Shown: positions 1 through 10,830 of the stretch, one piece after another
How positions within the stretch are numbered: position 1 is the first letter of the stretch
Layout: each line of letters starts with the position of its first letter
Assembly: GCA_032718475.1 (NCBI GenBank)
Contig: JAUCBJ010006201.1
Location: 1-27,314, forward strand
DNA from: Nemertoderma westbladi
Lineage: Eukaryota > Xenacoelomorpha > Nemertodermatida > Nemertodermatidae
DNA: 27,314 bases
Reading direction: 5' to 3'
Made by a program: the position numbers and the translations under genes
The notes under the pieces: generated by a model
Seen by the model: only the letters and a program-made list of their open reading frames with translations
Told to the model about the DNA's origin: nothing
The model's database searches: none

Positions 1-718
1 TTTGTATATGCAGTGATAGTGTTTGTTGTTACTATATGATATATCAGGTTGTTATGTAGACCCTAACTACACAGAAGCCAACTAAGTTACTTAATACTAC
101 AAATTACTTACGATACGGGTGAGATTAAATCTCTAATTAAACACAACAAAAATATTACGTACGAATTTTTAGGGTAATTTTACAGGAAGTCTACAAACCA
201 GTCTAACAAAGGGTTAGAATCCGGTTTATTACAACGGACAGGGTACTACGGTATTTGAAATAATAAGTAGTAGTAAATATATTGCACTGTCCAGATAGGA
301 AAATACCACCGCCTGACGACCTATAACCGTATCGCTATAGGTACTACGTTATGTATCACGGAGTGTTCCTACCTAGAAGTTAATTACCGCGGACTACCAG
401 ATCCAGCGTGCCTATTAACCACTTTACAACACAAATATACTGCCTACACACTAATTACTTCGGAAAGCACTGTACACTAAACCCTAAATTAGGTACAAGT
501 ACTAGTACAACAAATAATCAGTAGTTAAATATACTTGAACAGTTAAAAGAACCACGGCATCTGCTGGAATGACCAGAGCACAAAGTCACCAGTCTTGTCC
601 TACGCCAAGCAGCCCGTGTAGTACCGGGGTTAATTTAACTATAACGGTATGTATAACAAACACAATTACTGTAGGAATAAACTTGGGGACATGAATGTTG
701 CGAATAATCGCACAAACT
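1..718. other. Non-coding, no feature recognised
   Basis: AT-rich sequence with stops in all frames and no repeat, RNA gene or protein similarity that I can see. It leads into the 288-bp tandem duplication that starts near 719. Confidence 0.5.
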
Positions 719-1330
719 CTGAATAATAAATATTACGCTACCCGTACAGAATACTCAAACAAAATACAGACCAAATGCTGGCAGACTACCACCAAGCCTA
801 AATAAACTACTGTATGTGCAGATTTCAAAACGGTTAGTTAGTATGCGTTCTAACACGGTAGTACGACTTATTCTTTAAGAGGGGATTGACCTTACAGCTA
901 TTGCTGCCCCAACTTACTAACTGGCACTTTATCAGACAAACTCTACACACGCAGCAATCTCTTCGGACCTAATAATAGCTAGACAACAATCCAGCCTACA
1001 AAATATCTGAGTAATAACTATTACGGTACCTGAACAGACCACACAAACAAACACAAGCCAAAACGCTGGCAGAATACTGTCAAGCCTAAATAAACTACAG
1101 TATGTGCAGATTCCAAAATTGTTAGTTAGTATGCGTTCTAACACGGTAGTACGACTTATTCTTTAAGAGGGGATTGACCTTACAGCTATGGCTGCCCCAA
1201 CTTACTAACTGGCACTCTATCGGACAAACTCTACACACGCCGCAATCTCTCCAAACTCAACAACAATCCGACAACAGTCCGGCCTACAGTTATCTGAACA
1301 ATCTGAGCAGACTTACACGTCTTCAGCTCA
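719..1330. repeat. 288-bp tandem duplication, about 2.1 copies
   Basis: Landmarks recur exactly 288 bp apart. The string gtacgactta occurs at 861 and 1149, a ctga landmark at 719 and 1007, and cgcaatct-like sequence near 953 and 1241. The copies differ by scattered substitutions. A third, partial copy continues to roughly 1330. The small open frames inside (932-1144 minus, 1174-1377 plus) are in non-corresponding parts of the unit and opposite strands, so they are not taken as genes. Confidence 0.8.
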
Positions 1331-1470
1331 ATATTAACTTACTAGGAAATAAAACTGACAGAAATGGACCTAAGTAAAATCCCAATAAAAACCAGGCGTC
1401 CCCGATTTAATATCGAGACCTACCGGTATACAATAATCAAAATCGAATAATACTAATGTACTTATACCGG

Positions 1471-1575
1471 AAGTACCGGTTAGGACAGTTGGGCCTACAG
1501 ACTTACAGAAGTACCGGTTCTGGCAGTTAGGCCTACTGACCTACAGAAGTACCGGTTCAGGTTTACCGGTTGACC
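1471..1575. repeat. 38-bp tandem repeat rich in ACCGGT
   Basis: The string aagtaccggt occurs at 1471, 1509 and 1547, a period of 38 bp. Each of the first two units also carries a ggcctac block. The third unit is partial and degenerates into further accggt motifs. ACCGGT and AGGCCTAC words also recur singly elsewhere in the window. Confidence 0.75.
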
Positions 1576-2826
1576 GGTACTTTCAACTTTATTGCTTACT
1601 GCAATAAAGTCAATGACTGTTATTGTACGCGCTTTTGAAGACCTTTAGCAGTTTAACCTGCCAAAATTTATATGTCTTTTGGTTTATAAATAAACTTTAG
1701 AAGAAGACAAATATTTAATACCAATAAACACAACATTAGCAGAAGCCAGCCTAGTGCGCGTCCATTCACCCGCTGGATATTCCCGGGAGACTGGATTCTG
1801 AGGGCTTAGATTATTATTGCAGTGAAGCTTACTGTATTGTATTATTCGATTGATCGTTAATAATTAATTTCTGACTAATATTATTTACTTTCGGGAAATA
1901 TTGACAGTTCCTTTAGGACGTGGCGCTCTATCTAAGTAAACAGAGATATGACTTATACTAATCACAACGGTAAGTCGGTAAGGCTTATGATTCACGTATG
2001 AGGCGCATTCTTTAGGAAATGCTTAGTTATCAATCACAATCATGCACACTACCGGTAACACACAATACTGCCCACTAATTTGCCGACCGTCAATGATTTT
2101 TATCATATATAAAGAGAACAGCAACGGACCAATGTAGTGCTTATCAAATAGCATTAAATTCACTACAAACCACAACAATATAAGTCGCAATCGCTATATA
2201 TAACCCGCCTCTCTAACCTGTAGTGTATCAAGAAAATTGGGAAATTTGGGTTCTTTATATATGTTCTCCAAATAATATTCAACCAAAACACAACAGTAAA
2301 CAGCAGTATAATAATGTATATTGAACCGATAATGCAAAACTGAACGGAGTTGCACTGAATTGTTATGAATTGTGAATGGATAACAGTCATACGCTCTATA
2401 ATTTAAGCCTACTAATGTTTCTTCTAAAAGTATGAAACGAATTAACTCTAGAGCCGTTGTTCCTGGCCTAGACAGCAATAACAACAAAGTATCAAGAAAA
2501 AACAGTAAGACTGAACACTCTCCTTATGATCGACCGAAAAGCTACACGTCGACAGGAAAAATCGCTCTGATTGGCTCAAGCCAAACAAAGAACCATGCAT
2601 CCAATGGCTGTTTCCATGTCAGCAACCAGCTGTTAGATGTCGTAATATGAATCATCACGGCTAAGCTATGAAAGGTATTTGTCGCATTGCAGGTTTTTTG
2701 CCTTACCATGTCCGCTAAAACACGTATATAGCAGAATGACTTTTATGTCCGTTAAAACACCTGTAAAGGTACCTTGCGGGCGAGGGGAATATATATACAG
2801 TTAGAGAACCTTTTTAGAGTATTCCA
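1576..2826. other. Non-coding, no confident feature
   Basis: AT-rich DNA with short chance open frames. A 72-codon frame at 2432-2650 has no recognisable domain. Two similar short segments (tgtccg followed by taaaacac) near 2708 and 2746 are the only internal repetition seen. This stretch could be the decayed 5' part of the Harbinger element that follows, but I cannot show it. Confidence 0.4.
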
Positions 2827-3245
2827 GCGCCTGGGGGGAAACTGGATTGCGAAGCAAAAGGGCCAGTTATATCCCACAGAAGCTTTTACACAGAGTGTGC
2901 CTTTGGGATGACCGCTACTAAGATTCACCTGCTCTAATGTATATCACCATGCAGTGTCAACCAAAGTATGCTGTTGCTATTATAAAGGCATCATGTTTAT
3001 TACATAATTTTATACGTCGTCACGAGGGCATATCATACAATGTTGAAGACTTCCAAAAGGTAACATCATCCGATCGGGGTCTTGAAATGCCAACTTCTCC
3101 CTGTAGAAGAAGCCATGGATGTCAGGGATTACATTGCAGATTATTTTATTTCGGAAGAAGGGTCATTGTCATGGCAAAATACATCTACACATGTCATTTG
3201 AATCCAACTAAGAACCAGGTTTTCTTGTTAAAACGAGAGAAATAA
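2827..3245 (+). pseudogene. Decayed PIF/Harbinger transposase, C-terminal fragment
   Basis: The frame at 2937-3245 contains AIIKASCLLHNFIRRHEG. This matches the C-terminal signature of DDE_Tnp_4 (HARBI1-like) transposases, in which a helix ending in LHNF follows the catalytic domain. Just upstream, in another frame at about 2895-2930, AFGMTATKIHL resembles the family's ENAFG-type block, which suggests a frameshift between the two. The catalytic DDE core, terminal inverted repeats and target-site duplication are not visible, so this is a relic. After about residue 45 the frame has no family similarity that I recognise and probably runs out of the old gene. The call rests on short motifs; a domesticated gene exon is less likely because both sides are broken. 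Confidence 0.5.
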
Positions 3246-3392
3246 ATAAGAGAAAGAAATACTTGATATTTTCACTTAAATTAACAGCAGAATTGTGTTG
3301 GAATTGAATATACAATTTTATTATCTTAGACAACATGTAACCTACATGTACACACATGGTTACGGTTAGAACTCAATAGAAGCACAAAAAAA

Positions 3393-3418
3393 TTATTAAT
3401 AATAATAATAATAATAAT
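3393..3418. repeat. (AAT)n microsatellite
   Basis: A short perfect run of about eight AAT units in an A/T-rich setting. Confidence 0.85.
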
Positions 3419-3466
3419 TTGCGCTCAGTAGTAACAAAACATTTTGTACTTGGGTTGCTTGGCGCG

Positions 3467-3506
3467 GCAGTACTGTGGTGTGCGTTGCAGTACTGTGATG
3501 TGGGTT
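3467..3506. repeat. 20-bp tandem duplication
   Basis: Two adjacent 20-bp units beginning gcagtactgtg at 3467 and 3487 differ at two positions. Similar gcagtactgt words recur near 4090. Confidence 0.7.
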
Positions 3507-4810
3507 GCCATATGTTCTAGAATAACGAAAAAAAATGAAGAGAGCTGCTGAGCTGAAGGTTTAAGAAGACGGTTGAACCGAGCCCGAATATCATGTCAGG
3601 CAAACGAGACTTACCGCTGCGCCGGTACTTCACTTTCCGTTCACTAGTACCCAAGGTATTGTCCGTGGTAATTTCCTGCACATTTAAGGCCCGGGTTCTT
3701 ACCTTGGATCAATCCTCGCGCCCACGCGCTCCGGCCCTTCGCGATTTCAGGTACGGCTCGCCCCCCCCTACTCCACTCTGCTCGCTTCCTCTCCACTCCG
3801 ATTTTCGCGTTTTTAGAATATTCGGTGACGGTTCTATTTAAACACTATTCTGTGAACACTGTAGATATTTCTCTATTACAGTTTAATATTTTACAGAATT
3901 ACTCTTGGACAGTTCCCAACAGACAACCCAAACCCACCCCATTGTTTTAGTTTCATTTCAGTTTAGGTTCCTTATGAGTAAAGGCGACCACTGAACGTCA
4001 GATGAACATCGGAGGCGACTCGAAGGCTCGACCCTTTTGACAATTGCAATAATGTATGGATGAATTATGTCCTACTGTAATCCACTATATGCAGTACTGT
4101 AGTACGTTGTGTACGGTAGTAATTACAGACAGCCAATCAAAAACCAGGAAAGATCATATATACTGTACAGGAATAATGAGTTTCGCCAGAACAGCCCCAC
4201 CATCACGCAATGGTGGAGAACTCACCAGGCTTGCCCGCAGTAGCGCAAAGCTTACCTAACGTCGCACCCAGTTGCAGCATTCAGACGGACCGGGGTAGAC
4301 CGGGTTGCCAACCGTAACGCAGGCCGCAGACAGCGTCGTGAAACTCCTCCTTGGTAAGATAGGTACCGTGGAGGGTGATTTTCAGTTTATTTTTGTGATT
4401 TTGAGTTTATCCACGTCGACGCCCACTTCTCCGCCACTAACTCGTTCAACTGGAGCTGCTTTGAGGTTACTGTAGTTTGACACGGGTTACATTGACCTTC
4501 GTGTGTACAGCGGTAAGCGCCCGGGATTTTATTCTGTTGGCGACGTGCTGTTGGCTTCCCGCACCACCGACATTTTGCTGCTGCAGTTAAATGGCTCGCA
4601 GTCTTCTCTGGAATTTAACGTGCTGCTGGTAGACAAACAACGGTATTCCTCAGTTCCTAGGCCACCAAACCGGACCGGCAACAATATCAGCTCGCGTTCA
4701 ACTTCGTGTAGGGAAGCGTGTTACAGTAAACTTGGAAGAAACTGGCGAACTGAAGTTTCGAGCGATCCGAAACGGTCCGTCGTCCCGGGTGTACGTTATT
4801 ATCATTAGTT
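3507..4810 (+). other. GC-richer stretch with unassigned open frames
   Basis: Base composition rises compared with the flanks. Open frames lie at 3593-3841 (82 codons) and 4503-4808 (101 codons). In the second area three frames take turns looking protein-like. About 4395-4470 reads as a compact hydrophobic/aromatic stretch. About 4480-4640 continues in the 4503 frame with VGDVLLASRTTDILLLQLNG. About 4640-4800 in a different frame gives VGKRVTVNLEETGELKFRA. This could be an eroded gene, a transposon ORF with frameshifts, or exons. I recognise no family. Two hairpins are present: ccaaggta/taccttgg around 3652-3707, and a 7-bp stem ccaccat/atggtgg around 4198-4217. No function is proposed. Confidence 0.3.
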
Positions 4811-7045
4811 CTATTAGTTTCTATTAGTTATCTAGACCTATTGCTGTTATTTTGTCAATTAAAATTCTGCATTTTCAGCGGATTGCGGAATTTAAGTGAA
4901 AATTTCCAAAAAATCCAATATATTAAATTTAATTTGATGTAAATAAAGTCGGATAATCAGACAGTCAGACAAGTTGAACTTTGGAGGTCTGGGCTAAAAT
5001 TACTTAGATTGGTGGCTCCAATAGAGATTCGGTCCATTATTACTAGATATTGCCATTAAGGCCCACAAGAAACTACTATTTTAGTACTGGGGTCTGATAT
5101 GACCCCAATGGTACTCCGCGAGGCTCGAATCCCCTGGGTGCCCGTGGGTTTTAAATAAGAAAAATTAATATTAAATTATGTTTTGTTTATGATCATATAA
5201 TTAATTTTGAATTTAGCGCATAATTTCCGAAAAATGTAAATAAAGTTGCAACCCACTACTACTGTCGACCTCATATCATTTAACATTGTCCTATGGAAGT
5301 CGACAATATTTACATTTTTAGGGTGTAATCTGCGGATCTGAGTACTGCTAAAAATACCGAATCCGTAACCTAGTGTAAAACGGGGAGTGGCATTTTTTTA
5401 GATTATTTTTATTCTTAAATTGTTACTTTTTCACTCGAAAATACCCTAAAATTGGGAGAAAAATTTTCACTTTTTTTCCCTAGGGAAAAAAAGTAACTCA
5501 TAGGATTGCATTGATCTTTTTTCCCAGCGAAAAAAGTAAAATAAAATATTTTTGGTGGGAATTCTAGAATTTTATTACATGTGTTCAAAGAGCAACGACG
5601 TAGAAAAGGTTTGCAAGTAATTTTATCAAAATCCATGCACAAACAAACCAAAAGTTATTGCAACTTTAGTGTCTGCGTGGCGTACTTTAAAACGGAACTC
5701 AATATCCAATATTGGTTTATGTAGTTAGTTAAGCGGCTTTCTAGTTAGGTAATATATAATAGTAATAATGGTAATATTAATATAATGGTAATATATAATA
5801 ATAATATATAGGTAATATTCGAGAACACTAAATTATTTAACATTAAGTAAGGAAACATCAGGAGTTGAAGAGTACAGTAATTTGAATTGCAGTAACTATG
5901 GAAGCAATATAGTAGAATACACAATTCAATTTATTTTGTAACACTATATCGCTCTTTATTTTATTAAAGAATTGAATAACAAAAAGTAGGCCTACGAATT
6001 TAAGAATAAAATTACGTATTACATGGGAAAAAAACGTAGCACATTTTTTTTCAATAATATATCGACCCTTTATCAACCCCGCTGGCGCTCGGTAAATAAA
6101 ATGCCTCGAGAATAATGAGAAAAAGTTATACTTTTTTACTATGAAATAAATAATTATTTTTGTAATTTTAAGAACACTACCGGTAATTAGGCCTACCTTA
6201 AGAAACACTAACTACCAAATTAAAAAGTAATAGCTAATGCCTCTGAGAAGGTAATATTTATGTTCTAGAACATATATAGTGTTTTACGTGATTTTAAAAA
6301 ATTTCAAAATTGGGTGACCCATAAAAAATAAGTTCCACTTCTTTATAGATGGAAAATCATTTTGACGTCTTTATTTATATATTACAGTAGATCCATTTAG
6401 TGCATTAAGAAAGGCAAAAAGAATATTCCTAAAGTAAACAGGAATTCTCCTATTATACTGTAGCTATATTTTTATCCATACTGTAGGATACACAGGAATT
6501 CGAACGAATGTTCAGGGTTGACATCCCTACATTCGATGGGATATTACTGTAGAAGGGATCATGCCTTTGGTAACATAAGCGTTTGTTAGTTTGACAATCG
6601 CCATTAATTAGCTTAGAAACTGATCTACAGCTTACACTGCAACTTACGGGTCCCGTCTTATTGGTCGTACCAACATAGATACAGTACAGTAGCTACACAG
6701 TAAGTAACTCTGTATATCAAATAAGATAATTCCTATTATTTGTGAAGCAATATCGCTCTTCTTAATATATACCAAGGTTACATGCATACAATACATGTAA
6801 AATAAATTATTAAGCGTTCAGCGTTATGACTAAAAGTATATTTACATCGAATTGACCCATAATTAGGGACATCTGTATAAAATAATAGGCCCCTAAGTAA
6901 GTTTGAAACGGAGTTACAGTAGATAATATTTATTTCTACAGTACCGGTATGTTTGGTATGGGTGGGCCTATTAAAATTATTATTTTTATCTTCAAACTGA
7001 AAACTATCCGAATTGAATGGGAGAATCTTTTAGGCTCGTTAAGCC
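4811..7045. other. AT-rich intergenic DNA
   Basis: No credible gene. The minus-strand open frames at 5415-5651 and 5858-6208 are low-complexity Phe/Lys/Ile translations of A/T runs. The only structured element noticed is the palindrome cluster at 5416-5540, listed separately. Confidence 0.5.
5469..5494. repeat. 26-bp perfect palindrome
   Basis: The arms are ac, seven T and ccc, then ta, then ggg, seven A and gt. They are perfectly self-complementary about 5481/5482. The outer bases extend into a 10-bp inverted match with gttacttttt near 5419. A second T-run/A-run inverted repeat lies about 40 bp downstream (about 5515-5538). It may be a cruciform-prone site or a MITE relic. Confidence 0.8.
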
Positions 7046-7620
7046 AAGGAATGCCTGTTCACCACCATGATGGGTGATCTTCCACAATAAACCCTTCCAC
7101 TCCGTTTCCTAAAGGAATGCTTTTTCACCACCATGGGTGATCTTCCACAGTAAACCCTACCACTCTGTTTCATAAAAGAATGCCTGTTCTCGTTCCCCAC
7201 CATGAGTGATCTTCCACAGTAAACCCTTCCACTCTGTTTCCCAAAGGAATGCCTGTTCTCCACCATGGGTGACCTTCCACAGTAAACCCTTCCACTCTGA
7301 TTCCTAAAGGAATGCCTGTTCACCACCATGGGTGATCTTCCACAGTAAACCCTTCCACTCTGTTTCCTAAAGGAATGCCTGTTCATCACCATGGTTGATC
7401 TTCAACATTAAACCCTTCCACTCTGTTTCCTAAAGGAATGCCTGTTCTCCACCATGGGTGATCTTCCACAGTAAACCCTTCCACTCTGTTTCCTAAAGGA
7501 ATGCCTGTTCACCACCATGGGTGATCTTCCACAGTAAACCCTCCCACTCTGTTTCCTAAAGGAATGCCTGTTCACCTCCATGGATGATCTTCTACAGTAA
7601 ACCCTTCAATATTGACCCTT
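7046..7620. repeat. 63-bp minisatellite, about nine units
   Basis: The landmark atgcctgtt (or a close variant) occurs at 7051, 7117, 7180, 7249, 7312, 7375, 7438, 7501 and 7564. The spacings are 66, 63, 69 and then 63 throughout, so every length change is a multiple of three. On the minus strand one frame is open through nearly all units and encodes a 21-residue repeat with core RHSFRKQSGRVYCGRSP. The longest open run starts at 7392 and ends at 7039. The unit at about 7385-7440 has two stops in that frame. All five other frames have stops in every unit. No promoter, splice context or family match was found, so it is annotated as a repeat and not as a gene. Confidence 0.85.
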
Positions 7621-7698
7621 CAATCTGTTTCCTAAGAGTACTAGTTTTAGTTCCTAGGAACTAGGAAAATTCTAGTTTTCAAAAATTTGTGCCCAAAC
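7621..7698. other. Short spacer where a 5' LTR/leader would be expected
   Basis: Only 78 bp separate the minisatellite from the first gag-like ATG. I see no copy of the 3' LTR start (TGATAGATTCCC) and no clear tRNA primer-binding site. The small palindrome ttcctaggaa lies at about 7651-7660. The 5' LTR is missing, diverged or replaced. Confidence 0.4.
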
Positions 7699-8860
7699 AT
7701 GTCATCAGCAGAGGAGATAAGTACCGCAAAACTCCGCCATGGTGCATTTAAAGGTCAAGTTACCAGGAAAATGAAATTAATTAATAAAATTTAATGAATG
7801 AAATTAATATTTTAACAAATCAAGCAGTTGAAGAGCAGACAGCCCAGTCACATTCTGAGTTAAATTCTATTAAAGCTGGCGCTGAGGAGGCAACATAAAA
7901 TTAGAAGAGTCTTTACTGGAGCACATCCAGATTGTCGATGAGAATGACCTTCTATTAGAGGAAAATATTTTTAATGCAATGACTGACGAAATGGATGCAA
8001 TGCGTATGAATGTGTTAAAAATAAACTCAGAAAAGGTTTTGCATGAAGAAACTCTACCGATATCACCCACAGCCCACAGTATTCCAAGTGCCTTACCAAG
8101 CCATAAATCAGACAATGCTCCACGAGCAACTGTCAGGCAACCTCCAACATTAGACGAAAGTTTAACTTTAAGATACTTCACTAATTGGAGGAAATCGTGG
8201 CATAATTATGCCACCATGATACAACTTCACAAACAAAAACGTGACGAGCAATTGTCTGCATTTTTCGCATGTTGTTCACCAGGATTTCTTTCCCTGCTTG
8301 AACATGCCATCAATTCAATATTCCAAAAAATATTCATTCTTCAGTAGATGAAGTATTGCTATTGATTGAAGAATATTTACGTGAAAAACAAAACATAGCT
8401 TTGGATAGGCTGCAGCTAATTATTTGCCACCAACAGGAAGGTGAAAGTTTTGACACCTATTATACACGTTTAAGGGAAGCCGCCCTTACATCTAGGCTGA
8501 AGGATATGCAAGATGACGAATGGATGTCCACCCTTATTATTGTTGGAATTCTTGATGAACAGATACGTCAGGACTTACTGGCAAAGTCCTTAGCCATATT
8601 GAAGCAGTCAAATTCTGCCGCAGTGAGGAGGCAGCTCGTCTAGACAGGGAGCGCATTGGTAGACGACGAACCAAAAATAGCCTTGTTGGATCAATCTCTG
8701 AGAATAGATCAGATAATAGTCGATATAGGAGTAAAAGTAACACTCGTAACTACAGTAAAAACCGATATGGTAGAAGACAAAGTCCAATCAATCAGCAACA
8801 ATGTTCAATGTTTACTAGAATGTGTCATAACAAACACAATCAAAATTATACAGAAGTAAA
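7699..8860 (+). pseudogene. gag: Gypsy gag, fragmented
   Basis: A likely original start is the ATG at 7699, opening a 31-codon frame (MSSAEEISTAKLRHG...) that ends at 7794. Later pieces are 7979-8347, 8356-8643 and 8656-8859 in shifting frames. The 8356-8643 piece has the helical, Gln/Arg-rich character of retroelement capsid C-terminal segments (ICHQQEGESFDTYYTRLREA). I assign gag by its position upstream of the protease and by this segment. A zinc-knuckle CCHC box is not evident, but Cys residues occur in the last piece. At least three frameshifts or stops are needed to explain the pieces, so no functional Gag is made. Confidence 0.65.
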
Positions 8861-8911
8861 TCTACAGCTGGCATTAGAGTTGCTACAGTATACCATAAGG
8901 ATTCACCAACA

Positions 8912-9308
8912 GTGTTAATAAGTGTAACTAATTTTAATTCTGGTGAATTATTGGGTAAAGTAATAGCCATCCCAGACACAGGGTCCCAGAGAACTGTAGC
9001 TGGACCTTCAATCCTGAAAGAATTGAATCTAACCAACAACGACTTGGTGTCACCATCCCATGAAAGGCTTGTCACAGTAAATGGGAAAAAATTAAATCAA
9101 ATAGGTAGTGTTATTGCATCTATCTATTTGGATGGATGGGAAGTTGTAGAGGACATATGTATTTGCCGTGATATTCGTGGTGTATACCTCTCTTTGGATA
9201 TATGTAAAGCATTTGAAATAGTTTAAAGTGACTTTCCAAATCCACCTCCCTTATCAACTGATATATACCAGTTAGTATTGGTAGCTCGTCCAAACCGTCA
9301 TTCAAGGT
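8912..9308 (+). pseudogene. Gypsy aspartic protease
   Basis: The active-site motif IPDTGSQRTVAG lies at residues 20-31 of the 8912 frame, the DTGS form of retropepsins. A stop at 9224 interrupts the frame, which otherwise continues open to about 9308, where it overlaps the start of the RT frame in a different register. In the family the protease processes Gag-Pol. Here it is separated from RT by a stop and a frameshift. Confidence 0.7.
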
Positions 9309-10830
9309 GAAACAATTGAACACAGGTGAAATTCCAACCTCTGTGCTATCAGATGCAGAGAGACAACAATTCATTGATTCTCTCCCACTGGACCCCACTG
9401 AAAACCAAAGAATTGAAGTATTAGAAAAACTGAAAAATATTTACAGCAAAGTATTTGATAGCAGCAAGGCGCTGAAACCTATGTCCGGTCCCATAATTGG
9501 TGAGCCAATGAAAATCGAGCTCATAGACGGTGCCGACCCATATGCCATTCATAGTGCACGGTCCATCCCATTTGCATTACGAACATCAGTGAAGGCTGAA
9601 TTAGACAAATTTGTAGACAAAGGGGTTATAGCCACAGTCGGTGACCGCCATACAGAATGGTGTCACCCATTAGGTGTTAGTACCAAAGGTGGTAAAATAT
9701 GACTATGTGTAGATCTGACACACTTGAACGATCAAGTAAAACGAATCGTACATCCAACAAAATCATCACATGATGCAGTAGCTGAGATTACAGGCAACAA
9801 CAATTACTTTTCAGTTTTGGAAGCTGAAAAGGGCTATTGGCAAATGCCATTGCACAAGGATTGCCACGATATGACATGCTTTATCACTCCTTGGGGGCGA
9901 TACATATTTATTCGTTCACCTATGGGATTTATTAGTACTGGAGACAGCTTCAGTCTCCGTGGCGACCTAGCTCTTTCTGGAATTTCAAATATCCAGAAAA
10001 TCGTCGATGAGATCATTGCATATGATGAACTATTTCCAGATCATGTCAATCGAGTATGCACTATTTTAGAACGTTGTGCAGAACATGGCATAACATTGAA
10101 CCGTGATAAGTTCAAGTTTGCATTACCAGAAGTGAAATTTGCAGGTTACATAATATCACGTTCTGGAATTAAAGCTGACCCAGCAAAAGTGGAAGCCATT
10201 AAAAACTTCCCTACCCCTCTTAACCGCACTAATCTACGATCATTCATGGGTCTCGTACAACAACTAGCACAGTTTTCAGCAGATATCAGTGCTACAGCTG
10301 CACCTCTGCGAGATCTCCGTAAGACTCGTAACACTTTCACATTGACAGCAAATCATCAAACAGCCTTTGATGATGTAATGGGAGCATTGGTATCTACTCC
10401 TATACTCGCGAATTATGATCCAACTGCTGAAGCGGTATTACAAACCAACGCATAACGAACTCGTGGACTAGGATTTGCCTTACTTCAGAAGCAAAACTAT
10501 CAATGGAAACTGATTCAATGTGGATCCCGATTTTTATCGGTGACTGAATCTCGTTATGCTATCCTAGAACTAGAGGCTCTGGCAATATTGTGGGGCACTA
10601 AAAAGTTTCACTTGTATCTAGCTGGACTACCAAATTACACTGTCATTACGGATCATCACCCACTTACAACAATATTCAATAAACATACTTTGGACATGGT
10701 TGAAAATGCACGTATTCAGACTTACAAGATGAAACTGAGCTCCTACCAGTTCACTGTAATTTGGAGAAAAGATTCCACTCATAGCATCCAAGATGCTGCT
10801 TCACGTTCTCCAATAGATGATCCAGAGACA
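9307..10830 (+). pseudogene. pol: Gypsy reverse transcriptase and RNase H
   Basis: RT similarity includes CVDLTHLN (9706-9729), GYWQMPLH, FIRSPMGF and the palm motif C neighbourhood IQKIVDEIIAYDE (around 9985-10030). The RNase H region covers about 10430-10800, including ESRYAILELEALAILWGTKK and DHHPL. Three catalytic positions differ from the family. The motif A aspartate position reads Glu (VLEAEKGYW). The second aspartate of motif C reads Glu (VDE). The first RNase H aspartate position reads Asn (QTNA). In-frame stops occur at 9700 (TGA) and 10453 (TAA). With these breaks the enzyme should be dead even if the stops were read through. Confidence 0.85.

Noticed and set aside
4186-4260. Possible small structured RNA (nested stems tgagtt/gaactca and ccaccat/atggtgg)
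   Set aside because: I compared it from memory with snRNA and tRNA patterns and found no match; two short stems are not enough for an RNA gene.
5858-6208. 116-codon minus-strand frame with hydrophobic stretches
   Set aside because: Composition is that of A/T-run translation, with no domain and no splice or start context.
7046-7620. CRISPR-like regular repeats
   Set aside because: The 63-bp units are contiguous and similar along their whole length, with no unique spacers, in an animal genomic context.
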